This document shows positions 1 through 6,893 of a stretch of 11,743 nucleotides of DNA, piece by piece. The position numbers were made by a program, and so were the translations under genes. The DNA lies in the NCBI GenBank assembly GCA_026770585.1, contig MU646470.1, positions 579,404 through 591,146 on the forward strand. Direction: 5' to 3'. The DNA is from Baffinella frigidus. Taxonomy: Eukaryota; Cryptophyceae; Cryptomonadales; Baffinellaceae. Below the pieces are notes generated by a model. The model was not told the origin of the DNA and did no database searches. It worked only from the letters and a program-made list of their open reading frames with translations. Position 1 is the stretch's first letter. Every line of letters begins with the position of its first letter.

Positions 1-4
1 AGAG

Positions 5-78
<74 letters not shown>

Positions 79-134
79 TGTGTGAGAGAGGTTGTCGTTG
101 ACGCAGAGACAGCGAGAAAAGCGTTTGGCAAAAT

Positions 135-180
135 CGCGTGCCACTTGGTGGTTTGGTGCAGCTCCGTGCGAGTGAGTGAG
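135..180 (-). repeat. Exon-like fragment copy 3, GA-flanked
   Basis: Read on the minus strand, this segment can encode ELHQTTKWHA, matching the end of the exon at 577-637 (ELQTTKWHA). Here the GT that would act as a donor is replaced by ATTTTGCC, so the frame stays open for about 20 more residues into the CT tract. It is either a duplicated exon end or a passenger of microsatellite expansion. There is no convincing acceptor (only GGAG) in front of it. Confidence 0.5.
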
Positions 181-263
181 AGAGAGGGAGTGACTGAGAG
201 AGAAAGAGAGAGGTAGTGAGAGAGAAAGAGAGGGAGGCAGAGAGAGAGAGGGAGAGATGATAC

Positions 264-310
264 CGCGTGCCATTTGGTGGTTTGGTGCCGCTCCGTGTGA
301 GTGAGTGAGA
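264..310 (-). repeat. Exon-like fragment copy 2, GA-flanked
   Basis: Minus-strand reading ERHQTTKWHA followed by GTATCATC, so the donor-like GTAT seen after the 577 exon is kept. The lysine codon differs synonymously from the other copies (AAA against AAG). The upstream part of the 577-637 exon (MQTGLERLLHA) is absent, so only the 3' half was copied. Confidence 0.5.
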
Positions 311-371
311 GAGAGAGCAAGAGCGACTGAGAGAAAGACAACGAGAGATAGAGAAAGAGAGATAGAGAGAT

Positions 372-419
<48 letters not shown>

Positions 420-491
420 AAAGAGAGGGGAAAAGAAAGAGAGAGGGAGAGAGAGAGAGAGAGCGACTGAGATAGAGAGAGAGAAACGAAC

Positions 492-541
<50 letters not shown>

Positions 542-576
542 GGAGAAAAAAATAGCGAGAGGGAAAGAGAGAATAC

Positions 577-637
577 CGCGTGCCACTTGGTGGTTTGAAG
601 CTCCGCATGTAGCAGCCGCTCCAGACCCGTCTGCATC
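577..637 (-). other. Exon 5 (proposed) between telomere-like and GA repeats
   Basis: Acceptor CGAAACCAG followed by G-ATG-CAG; the leading G completes the split Gly codon from exon 4. Twenty codons (MQTGLERLLHAELQTTKWHA) then GTATTC at the edge of the CT-rich tract. The last third is repeated at 264 and 135. Confidence 0.5.
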
Positions 638-1762
638 CTGGTTTCGGGTTTAGGATTTAGGATTTAGGGTGCAGGGTGTCGGGTTTATGGTTTAGGGTTT
701 GGGGTTCAGGGTTTGGGGTTTGGGGTTTGGGGTTTAGGGTGTAGGGTTTGGGGATTTGGGTTTAAGGTGTCGGGTGTAGGATTTAGGGTTTCGGGTTTAG
801 GGTGCTGGGTCTAGGGTTTAGGGTTTAGGGTTTGGGGTTTAGGGTTTAGGGTTTAGGGTTTAGGGTTGGGGTTTGGCGGTTGGCGTTCAAGGTTTAGGGT
901 TTGGGGTTGAGGGTTTGGGGTTTAAGGTTAAGGGTTTAGGGTGTAGGGTTCAGGATTTAGGGTTGACCCCCACTCCTTGACCTTGCCCGACGTCTGCGCC
1001 AGCTTGATCTTCAGAAGGTTCTCCTGGTTTGAGGTTTAGGGTTTAGGGTGTGGGGTTTGGGGTGTAGGGTTTAGGGTTCAGGGTTTAGGGTTCAGGGTTT
1101 AGGGTTCAGGGTTTAGGGTTTAGGGTCTAGGGTTTGGGGTCTAGGGTTTAGGGTTTGTGGTTTAGGGTGTAAATTTTAGGGTGCAGGGTTTCGGGTGTAG
1201 GGTTTCGGGTGTAGGGTTGAGGGTGTAGGATTTAGGTTTTAGGTTTTAGGGTGTAGGGTGTAGGGTGTAGGGTTTAGGGTGGTGGCTTTAGGGTTCAGGG
1301 TGTAGGGTGTGGAGCCTGGCGCTCCAGCTCCTCCGCTTCCTCATCCGTCATGTCGTACGCTGACCACATGGTGGAATGCATCTCGCTGACGTTCGCCTGC
1401 CATAGAGAGAAGACCACTTTACTAAAACGAGCCCGAGCCGCCCCGGGAAAGGGGGGCGCTTAGGTTCTTCGAGCTCCCATCATAGGCGGACACTGGAACA
1501 GGTCCTGCAGAAAAGTCCTGCTTCATTCGGATCTGCAGCCACCACTGGCCGGGAAAATACCTGAAGATTCGTCACCTCCGCCAACTCCACGTCGACCATG
1601 GGCCCGCCTTTGCTGTTTCGAGGGCACGCATAGTCAGTGCTCTGACGAAAATCGCTCTGGGCCCCGCCCTCTCTGGACGTTGGGGACTGTTCCGTGGGAG
1701 GAAGGGGCTTACATGTGGTCGTTGCCATTCTCGACGTCATCCGTGTCGTCGAGCAAATGGGT
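577..1762 (-). CDS. Unrecognised small-exon gene, five phase-compatible exons, two telomere-like introns
   Basis: Proposed minus-strand exons are 1762-1713, 1612-1561, 1396-1316, 1023-968 and 637-577. Each follows an AG. Four are followed by GT (GTAAGC, GTATTT, GTCAAC, GTATTC) and the 1316 exon by GC. Phases join without a stop: 16 codons+2, 1+17 codons, 27 codons, 18 codons+2, 1+20 codons, about 100 residues in total. Translated pieces, in order, are THLLDDTDDVENGNDH, KGGPMVDVELAEVTNLQ, then ANVSEMHSTMWS followed by AYDMTDEEAEELERQ, then ENLLKIKLAQTSGKVKEW and MQTGLERLLHAELQTTKWHA. The product would be acidic, then helical with coiled-coil-like character, with mostly G/C third positions. I do not recognise the family. 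Both ends are open: the start may lie at 1956, and the 3' part would continue into or beyond the GA tract. The GC donor and the GTCAAC donor are the weakest points, and transcript support is absent. Confidence 0.5.
641..967. repeat. Degenerate interstitial telomere-like array (TTTAGGG), proposed intron 4
   Basis: Dense TTTAGGG units with variants (TTTGGGG, GTGTAGGG, TTCAGGG, GTGCAGGG). G-rich strand is plus. Repeat families of this type cap chromosomes in plants, many algae and several alveolates. Here it lies internally between two exon-like islands, and the matching intron of the proposed gene would be 638-967. Confidence 0.9.
968..1023 (-). other. Exon 4 (proposed), island inside telomere-like repeat
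   Basis: A 56 bp non-repetitive, GC-rich island inside an otherwise continuous TTTAGGG-like array. On the minus strand it reads ENLLKIKLAQTSGKVKEW in the phase required by exon 3. The acceptor is AACCAG followed by GAG; the donor is GGG followed by GTCAAC. The codon pattern (CTG, AAG, ATC, GCG, ACG) is protein-like and quite unlike the surrounding repeat. Confidence 0.55.
1024..1315. repeat. Degenerate interstitial telomere-like array (TTTAGGG), proposed intron 3
   Basis: Continuation of the TTTAGGG-like array beyond the exon-like island at 968-1023, with many TTCAGGG and GTGTAGGG variants. It stops abruptly at 1311, where the non-repetitive exon 3 begins. Confidence 0.9.
1316..1396 (-). other. 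Exon 3 (proposed) of the minus-strand gene
   Basis: Pyrimidine tract TTCTCTCT and acceptor GGCAG lie directly before GCG AAC GTC. Twenty-seven codons without a stop encode an acidic helix (MTDEEAEELERQ). It ends CGC CAG before GCTCCAC, requiring a GC donor; no GT lies nearby. From there the telomere-like repeat begins. Confidence 0.5.
1461..1533 (+). repeat. Dispersed repeat R1, copy 1
   Basis: Begins TAGGTTCTTCGAGCTCCCA, continues with ATAGGCGGACACTGGAAC and ends in a CTGCAGAAA...TTCGGATC block. The same block recurs at 5979, 6241 (inverted), 7295 and 8044. This copy lies inside intron 2 (1397-1560) of the proposed minus-strand gene and is the most diverged. Confidence 0.7.
1561..1612 (-). 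other. Exon 2 (proposed) of the minus-strand gene
   Basis: Acceptor CGAAACAG, donor CTTCAG followed by GTATTT, close to consensus. It encodes KGGPMVDVELAEVTNLQ. The following intron (1397-1560) contains a copy of the dispersed repeat at 1461-1533. Confidence 0.5.
1713..1762 (-). other. Exon 1 (proposed) of the minus-strand gene
   Basis: Acceptor context GTTCGCCGCAG then ACC CAT TTG; it ends CAC AT before GTAAGC, a strong donor. It encodes an acidic stretch (LLDDTDDVEN). The next exon supplies the third base of the split codon, giving Ile. Confidence 0.45.
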
Positions 1763-1827
1763 CTGCGGCGAACAACAGTGTTCAGCCTTTCACTGCACGC
1801 GCCAAGCTCGGACCCTGGCCTCAGTCA

Positions 1828-1956
1828 GAAGTTCCCCATCTCTTCACGCAGAGGGTCCTTGGTCAAGTCAAAAGGGCACACACTGCCTCTCCGGAAACTC
1901 AGCAGCCAGGCGGGGGGGAGGGCGACGGGGACCTCGTCCTTGTAGCCGTGGCTCAT
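1828..1956 (-). CDS. Candidate first exon of the minus-strand gene (unrecognised)
   Basis: ATG at 1956 in the context CCAAAATGA opens a 43-codon frame beginning MSHGYKDEVPVALPPAW and ending EEMGNF before TGA. Third positions are C/G rich (GTC, CCC, GCC, CTC), like the exons further down the minus strand, so it looks coding. How it joins the 1762 exon is unresolved. That exon needs a phase-0 donor; the only GT candidates in phase 0 are weak ones such as GAG followed by GTCCCC at 1932, which would keep just eight codons. It could also be an independent short open frame. No family recognised. Confidence 0.3.
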
Positions 1957-1968
1957 TTTGGTGGACCG

Positions 1969-1994
1969 CGATTGGTTTGGGTTTCCGCCAATCG
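1969..1994 (-). promoter_or_regulatory. Inverted pair of CCAAT motifs upstream of the minus-strand ATG
   Basis: CGATTGG at 1969-1975 and CCAATCG at 1988-1994 form a 7 bp inverted repeat, 13 bp upstream of the ATG at 1956. CCAAT is a common eukaryotic promoter motif (NF-Y type). The closeness to the ATG is unusual, so the promoter role is only an inference. Confidence 0.25.
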
Positions 1995-2210
1995 GTGTGA
2001 AAATTCGGGGGACAAGGAACAAGAGGAATGATAGACCCTTGCAAGGAATGGGGGAGGATTTAGACGGACGCTGACTTGACTTGCTCGTGACCGTCCCACC
2101 CTGGAGGGGACTTGCGGCCAATCCCGAATAACCCTTTATCGCAAAAGTTGACATGATCTATCACTAAAATACATATTAGACCTTTTTGTACCAGATCCAT
2201 TCATCACGGG

Positions 2211-2229
2211 GGCGCCACATTGTGGCGCC
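2211..2229. repeat. 19 bp near-perfect palindrome GGCGCCACA-T-TGTGGCGCC
   Basis: Nine-base arms with a single-base centre. Flanking sequence shows no promoter or gene boundary that explains it. Confidence 0.8.
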
Positions 2230-3185
2230 ATCTCCAAGGGGAGTTGACTTAAGCATACAATAATGTTCCTCCAGGGTGGACCGCAAATTCTAAGGGGGTT
2301 CCTTACCACAGGAACTCGCTTTGATGGCTGCGTGCCGGTAGGCGTCCATCTAAACGACGGGAGGTATTGAGTACATTTGCTTGACAGGCATGCACGTACC
2401 GCGCGCGCCTTAGGGAGCCCCGAGAGACCCGGAGCGTTGGAAGACGCCGGGCGTGAGCTACCTGGTCGCGCTGCCCGTGCGCAGCTTGCATAGCCCTTCC
2501 CGTGCACCGAGTTCCAGGTACCGGGCTGCATGTCATTCATCATCATCTCGGCGCACCCTGCGGAGGTGCTCTTGCGTGTTCAAGCGCGACATTGCTTGCA
2601 GATGCGCTTTCTCAGGAGCTGTGGCAGCAGGAGCTGTGTGTTCTCCTGCAGAGCGCCTTCGTAACGAGCTTGAGCTCCCGTCGCAAGCTGTTTTAGGCGA
2701 CCAGATGCACCCAGTTGAAGAGAGGGAAGGCCGATTACTGATTACTGAATTTATTAAAGAGGGTTCGCCGTTATTGCCTAACCCGTGCCATTGCTAGAAT
2801 ATGATCGGTCCATTTTATACCCCGCTCAGTCTGTCTCCGAGGGATGCTCCCCGGAGATTGGCGCAGATGAAGTAAACGACGAAGGAGAGGTTTGGTAGGT
2901 CCACGAATTTTGACAGACTTATCAGCCCGGTCTCATCGATATAGACCTATCATTCCGGGTGGGGTCTGGTTTTTGCCCCTGAAGAGTGGGAGGTCCCCTC
3001 TCTCTACATCTGCAGCTCCTGCTGAAACCTTCCCTCTGTGGGGGGAAACGGATGAAAGGATGGTGCCATATTGGTATCAAGAAGTAGGAAGTGGAGTTAG
3101 AATCCATCTGGAAAATGCTCGTATGAGCGGCCGACACGGGGTACAGTAGTGACACAATGCGTCGCATGTGTGGCGCTGACGCTAG

Positions 3186-3341
3186 TTGTTTGGCAATGAA
3201 TTATTAATCTCTTGGTATCAAGAAAGAGTCTCTGGTCCACCCCAGATTTACACCAGGAATCGGCGCCCCCTCGTAGAAACGGTGGGCCAAGTTGCTGCCA
3301 CTAAACTTATCTACCAGGACAAGACCCCTGACGCCCGATAA
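3186..3341 (+). other. Coding-like remnant, no start codon
   Basis: Fifty-one codons between TAG (3183) and TAA (3339) read LFGNELLISWYQERVSG, then PPQIYTRNRRPLVETVGQ, then VAATKLIYQDKTPDAR. The arginine-rich PPQIYTRNRR string is vaguely like linker regions of Ty1/copia polyproteins, but this is too weak to name a family. A nearby frame around 3070 reads WYQE from the same repeated 13-mer. It could be a transposon relic, an exon, or chance. Confidence 0.2.
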
Positions 3342-3480
3342 CTAATGTGGTCTCGCTCTACGGGGCTTGATTACATGTACTCTTCAGCCTAGAACAGGAG
3401 CGTGAGACGCCGAAGCGAATTCGAGGCTCCCACTAGCCCTTGGAGGTGGCTCAATTATTGCTCTGGGGCATTTTCGGTTC

Positions 3481-3518
3481 ACCTTGGATTGGAGTCGGAT
3501 CCGACCCCGATCCAAGGT
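3481..3518. repeat. Nested inverted repeat
   Basis: ACCTTGGAT (3481) pairs with ATCCAAGGT (3510), enclosing a perfect 12 bp palindrome GTCGGATCCGAC at 3494-3505. It would form a stem with a second stem nested inside. Confidence 0.75.
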
Positions 3519-3660
3519 AAAATCGAAGAGCTTTCAGGGCACTATTTGAGCCACTTGGGATGGCTGGTGGTCTGATCAAGCCAAAAGAGAGGCAAAGAGG
3601 GACTGACAGGTGTTCCTCGCAAATACGATAAGCCCCCCTCCCAAGGAGCGCGGAATCCAC

Positions 3661-4975
3661 AAACCCTGAACCCTCAACCCTAGATCCCAAACCCTAAACT
3701 CTAAGCAAACCCTCATCCCTCAACCCTCAAAACTAAACCATGAACCCTGAACCCTAAACCCTCAAACCTAAACCCTAAACTCTGAACCCTCAACCCTCAA
3801 CCCTAATGCATGAAACCCACACCCCAAAACCAAAACATTAAACCCTAAACACTGAGCCCTAAAAACCAAATCTTAAAACCCTAAATCGGAAACCCGGGGC
3901 CCTAAGGCATAAAACATAACCCCTAAACTCTAAACCTTAACACTTGAACATCAAACATAAACTCTAAATCCTGAACCCTAAACCCTCAACCCTCAACCTT
4001 AAACTCTAACCCCTAAATCCTACACCCCACGCCCTCAATCCTTGATCCTAAGCCCTAACCCATTCACCAAAAACTCTTCACCCTACACCCTACACCCTAC
4101 ACCCTACACCCTGCACCCTAAACCCTAAACCCTAAATCCCCCCTAAAACCTGAACCCTAAACCCAAAGACCTCAAACCGTAAACCGTAAACCGTAAACCG
4201 TAAACCGTAAACCGTAAACCCTAAACCCTAAACCCTTAACCTTAAACCCTAAACCCTAAACCCTAAACCCTAAACTTTCAAGCCTAAAACATGATCCAAT
4301 AATCCCAACACCTAAACCCTAAACCCTAAATCCTAAACCCAGAACCTTAAACCCTATACCCTGGACCCTGTGGCCTAAACCCTACACCCTACACCCTACA
4401 CCATAAACCCTCAGCCCTCTCACCTCAACCATAAACCATAAATCCTAACCCCTAAACCCTAAACCCAGATTCCTGAACCCTAAACCCTACACTCGAAACC
4501 CGAAACCCGAAACCCTGAAACCTCGACACTACACCCTACACCCTCAACCTCAAATCATCAACCCGAACCCCTAAACCCTTCACCCTAAAGTTTGGACCCT
4601 GCCCTCTTTCCCTCTTCACCTTTCACCTCACACTCCACACCCTACACCCCACACCCCAAACTTAAAACCCTAGACCCTTAACCCTTAACCCTACACCCCA
4701 AACCCTAAAACCTACACCCCACACGCCGAACCCCAAACTCCAGACCCTTAAACCTAAACCCTACACCCTAAACTCTAAACCCTAAACCCTAAACCCTAAA
4801 CCCTAAACCCCCGACCCTCAACCCTCAAACCTCAAACCTCAAACCCTCAACCCTCAACCCTCAACCCTCGATTCTCAACACTCAACCAGAAATTCTAAAC
4901 CCCGAATCCGAAACCCCAAACCCTGAACCCTAATCCCGCAACCCTTAATCCCAACCCCAAACTCCCGCACCCCGC
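3661..4975. repeat. 1.3 kb degenerate telomere-like array (CCCTAAA on plus strand)
   Basis: Continuous CCCTAAA-type units with variants (CCCTACA, CCCTCAA, CCGTAAA, CCCGAAA, CCCCAAA). Short homogeneous sub-blocks are visible, such as a CCGTAAA run near 4178-4222 and CCCTACA near 4080-4112. Orientation is opposite to the 641-1315 array. Unlike that array, I see no exon-like island inside it. The heavy degeneracy argues for an old interstitial array, not a live chromosome end. Confidence 0.92.
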
Positions 4976-5051
4976 ACGGAAATGCTGTATTGAGGAGCCG
5001 AGGGTGCGAGATTGCTTTCTCTGCTCGCGACCGAGTCAGGACACGCACCGG

Positions 5052-5102
5052 AACTAGGGGGCTCCTAGGCTCCTAGGTGAAACCTACGGTAGGTCCCTAG
5101 TT
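5052..5102. repeat. Small CCTAGG/CCTACGG palindromic element
   Basis: AACTAGGG (5052-5059) and CCCTAGTT (5095-5102) form inverted ends around GCTCCTAGGCTCCTAGG and a CCTACGGTAGG palindrome. It belongs to the same word family as the elements at 5346, 5845 and 10835. Confidence 0.6.
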
Positions 5103-5274
5103 GTGTGTGGTACTTGACTCCCGATAAACTGCCGTACTCCGTTAGGGGGGAATGCCTGGTGGCCGTGTTGGTATCTGTCAATACTACCCTGTCTCTCTCT
5201 ATGCGAGTGGCGCGGGATGAAGCTCGAAAAGAAAACGAGTGTTTACTGGTGTGCCTCGCTCGTAAGACACGGGG

Positions 5275-5345
5275 AGTTCAGAAAACGTTCCCCGAAGGCG
5301 CAAGAAAAAACGCTCGCCCTGCGCGTCTGGATTTATTGCATCACT
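5275..5345 (-). repeat. 3' flank block of the WD40 pseudogene, with AATAAA at 5332-5337 (minus)
   Basis: The minus strand reads GCAATAAATCCAGACGCGCAGGGCG..., matching plus-strand 10405-10470 downstream of the intact WD40 gene (GCAATAAATACAGACGCGCAGGGCG). Order and orientation relative to the WD40 coding block are conserved. This is therefore the shared transcript end or 3' flank of the duplicated locus, separated from the pseudogene by the element at 5346. Confidence 0.65.
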
Positions 5346-5460
5346 AAAGTGCCCAGTGGGCTCATACACCATACCCCCCTATGACCCTACAGTAGGACCA
5401 TGCCTAGGGTCCTATGTTAGTCCTAGGGGGGGAGCACTTTCTTATGAGCGAGGTACCCCT
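5346..5460. mobile_element. CCTAGG palindromic element, copy a
   Basis: Stem AAAGTGC (5346-5352) with GCACTTT (5434-5440) encloses GGCTCATAC, CCCTACAGTAGG and CCTAGGGTCCTA. It is followed by the family tail CTTATGAGCGAGGTACCC. It interrupts the 3' flank of the WD40 pseudogene relative to the intact locus, consistent with insertion. No coding capacity. Confidence 0.5.
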
Positions 5461-5498
5461 CTACGCGGTCGTGCTATGTGATCAATTCTGGCCCTTCA

Positions 5499-5514
5499 GG
5501 CCAGACGTCTGGCC
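5499..5514. repeat. 16 bp perfect palindrome GGCCAGACGTCTGGCC
   Basis: Lies at the edge of the homology between the pseudogene's 3' flank and the intact WD40 locus. The corresponding intact-locus position (10161-10192) also carries a hairpin, of different sequence around GGCCAGACG. Confidence 0.8.
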
Positions 5515-5571
5515 GTGGTTCAAAACAACCATGCCCACCTCCGTCTGTCTCCTACAGAGCCCCCCCGCCCC

Positions 5572-5848
5572 TCACACCCGGTCGAGGATCATCCGCAGCA
5601 GCTCCTCGTCGAGTCACAGCACCTGCGACCCCGCCCCGAGCCGCAGGTGGTGCCCCATCGCAAACGCCGTCTCCCTCTGCTTCTCCAGCACCCAGTCGCG
5701 CCCCCGCGACACTGAAGAAATAACTGAACCCAGCTCGATGGTGCGGAGGAGCGCTCCCGTCGACCAGTCCCACACCTTGCAGGTGTCGTCGTAACTGCCC
5801 AAGACGAGCTTGCTTCTGTCGATTGAGAAAGCAGCTGCAGAACCGCCC
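5572..5848 (-). pseudogene. Truncated WD40-repeat pseudogene (last blade and C-terminus)
   Basis: The minus strand reads AFSIDRSKLVLGSYDDTCKV, then WDWSTGALLRTIEL, then RDWVLEKQRETAFAMGHHLR and LGAGSQVL-stop-LDEELLRMILDRV-stop. It matches the last WD blade and C-terminal tail of the intact gene ending at 10093. An in-frame TGA at 5616-5614 replaces the Gly codon GGA of the intact copy. Homology stops upstream at about 5848, where a CCTAGG palindromic element begins, so six blades are missing. Similarity continues past the stop codon into noncoding flank, so this is a DNA-level inverted duplicate, not a retrocopy. Several substitutions (AFS for CWS, WDW for WDS) show it is not a recent copy. 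Confidence 0.85.
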
Positions 5849-5976
5849 CTCCCTAGGACCCTACGGTAGGCCTCTATGTCTATGGCCCTATGATTGTCCT
5901 AGAGGGGTCCCTACAAGTAGGCATCGTCCTACTGTAGTGTCCTGGGAGGGTGCGCCTTGTTATAAGCGAGGCACCC
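5845..5976. mobile_element. CCTAGG palindromic element, copy b
   Basis: Begins CCCTCCCTAGGACCCTACGG with a TAGG partner, resembling 10862 onward, and ends with GGGTGC...TATAAGCGAGGCACCC (inverted GGGTGC/GCACCC). It abuts the truncated 5' edge of the WD40 pseudogene. Confidence 0.5.
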
Positions 5977-5978
5977 CT

Positions 5979-6062
5979 TTAGGTCCTTGAGGTTCTTTTA
6001 ACTCCCACCATAGGCGGACACCGAAACTTATCCTGCAGAAAGGTCATGCTTCCTTTCGGATC
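5979..6062 (+). repeat. Dispersed repeat R1, copy 2 (left arm of an inverted pair)
   Basis: TTAGGTCCTTGAGGTTCTTT, then ACTCCCACCATAGGCGGACACC, ending CTTTCGGATC. It pairs with the inverted copy at 6241-6331 across a ~180 bp spacer, making a foldback-capable structure. Confidence 0.75.
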
Positions 6063-6240
6063 ACGTCAGGCCCCCCGGTGCAGAACGATCACAGCAGAAA
6101 CAGGCTAAAGGGTATCCTCAAACGGGTGTGAGTTATCCAAAGAGGAACGCGCTCACACACACCAGGATAAAGCAAGTCGGCTGAAGGCCAGAATCGTGCC
6201 GATATTTCCTGTGTTTTTAAAAACAATTCATATTGTCTGT

Positions 6241-6331
6241 GATCCGAAAGGAAGCATGGCCTTTCTACAGAATTATTTCCGGTGTCCGCCTAATAAGTTG
6301 GAGCTCGAAGAACCTCAAGGACCTCAAGGAT
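6241..6331 (-). repeat. Dispersed repeat R1, copy 3 (inverted)
   Basis: Reverse complement reads CCTTGAGGTCCTTGAGGTTC, TTCGAGCTCC, then TAGGCGGACACCGG and ends CTTTCGGATC, the same order as 5979-6062. Confidence 0.75.
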
Positions 6332-6485
6332 CTTCCCGTTGCAGGCAACAACGGAGGAGAGCATACGAGAGATAGACAGTACGCAGCCAGCAAAAATCTT
6401 CAGACACCAGACCGGAGGCGCTGTTTGGACCAGTGTGTGAGATCACCGCGGACCCCTTTCGAACTCATTCGCCGGTGTCTCGGGG

Positions 6486-6594
6486 ATGATCGGTCAAACG
6501 ATCGCCCGACTGGGCTGCGTTTTGGTCGGGCATGTGTATCCACTGTACCTGGCGCTCAAGGCGTGCAGAGTCATCGACGAAGGAGACGCTCCAG
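6486..6594 (+). CDS. REEP1-4-like (TB2/DP1/HVA22 family) N-terminal exon
   Basis: ATG at 6486 opens MIGQTIARLGCVLVGHVYPL followed by YLALKACRVIDEGDAP. The spacing matches the N-terminus of animal REEP1-4: Met-1, Arg-8/Leu-9, Gly-15, Tyr-Pro at 18-19, Tyr-21 and Lys-25/Ala-26. Residues 9-24 form the first half of a hydrophobic hairpin. REEP/Yop1/HVA22 proteins are ER membrane proteins that bend tubules. The exon ends GCT CCA G before GTCAGG, a good donor (phase 1). The expected second hydrophobic segment and WFPF-type core are not seen downstream; 6651-8620 is repeats and then an unrelated WD40 gene begins. It is either the first exon of a gene with distant exons or an orphan fragment. A stop at 6438 bounds the frame upstream, supporting this ATG. 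Confidence 0.7.
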
Positions 6595-6893
6595 GTCAGG
6601 CCCACCACACGGGCGTGGAGTGCGGTCGAAAACAAATGACATTGTCTTTGAGGTCCTTGAGGTTTAAAATGCTCCCAACATGCGCCAACGACACGCCCTT
6701 CCGTAGAAAGGACTGCAGAGAAAGCATTTTTGCTTTCGGGTTGCGTTTAGCTCTCCAGTGCAGAGGCTCGTGAAGAGGGGATACAGGGTGACTCTCTTGG
6801 GGTCTTTGAGGAGTCCCCAACTGGGAACACGCTCGCACATACACCGAGCCCAAGTCAGCCTCTGTGAGGCTCATGGTATCCCATGGTCCTTTA

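Larger units (their letters stand above)
1..576. repeat. (GA)n microsatellite tract with embedded 30-45 bp repeated fragment
   Basis: Almost uninterrupted purine GA dinucleotide repeat with occasional GGA, GAAA and GTGAGTGAG variants. Near-identical islands containing CGCGTGCCAYTTGGTGGTTT begin at 135 and 264, and a third at 577 is the downstream end of the exon proposed at 577-637. On the minus strand the tract is a CT-rich pyrimidine run. If the minus-strand gene is real, this is intron or 3' sequence, because a GT lies directly after the 577 exon end. No other gene is visible here. Confidence 0.9.
1995..3660. other. 1.7 kb with no recognisable gene
   Basis: Mixed-composition sequence with overlapping open frames on both strands, none with a recognisable domain or convincing start. 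Visible structure is limited to palindromes at 2211-2229 and 3481-3518, a 13-base repeat TTGGTATCAAGAA at 3071 and 3212, and a coding-like stretch at 3186-3341. It could hold exons or decayed transposon sequence that cannot be assigned by eye. Confidence 0.6.

Noticed and set aside
641-1315. True chromosome end
   Set aside because: The repeats are heavily degenerate, interrupted by exon-like islands and followed on both sides by non-telomeric sequence.
1935-1960. Similarity of GTAGCCGTGGCTCATTTTGG to the dinoflagellate spliced leader
   Set aside because: Only scattered words match; the segment is explained by the candidate coding start MSHGYK on the minus strand.
2136-2797. Open frames of 114 (plus) and 136 (minus) codons over the same DNA
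   Set aside because: Both strands are open in GC-rich sequence and neither gives a recognisable domain; not enough to choose one.
5105-5347. 80-codon plus-strand frame
   Set aside because: No ATG start; the 3' half overlaps the inverted 3' flank block of the WD40 locus, which is noncoding at the intact copy.
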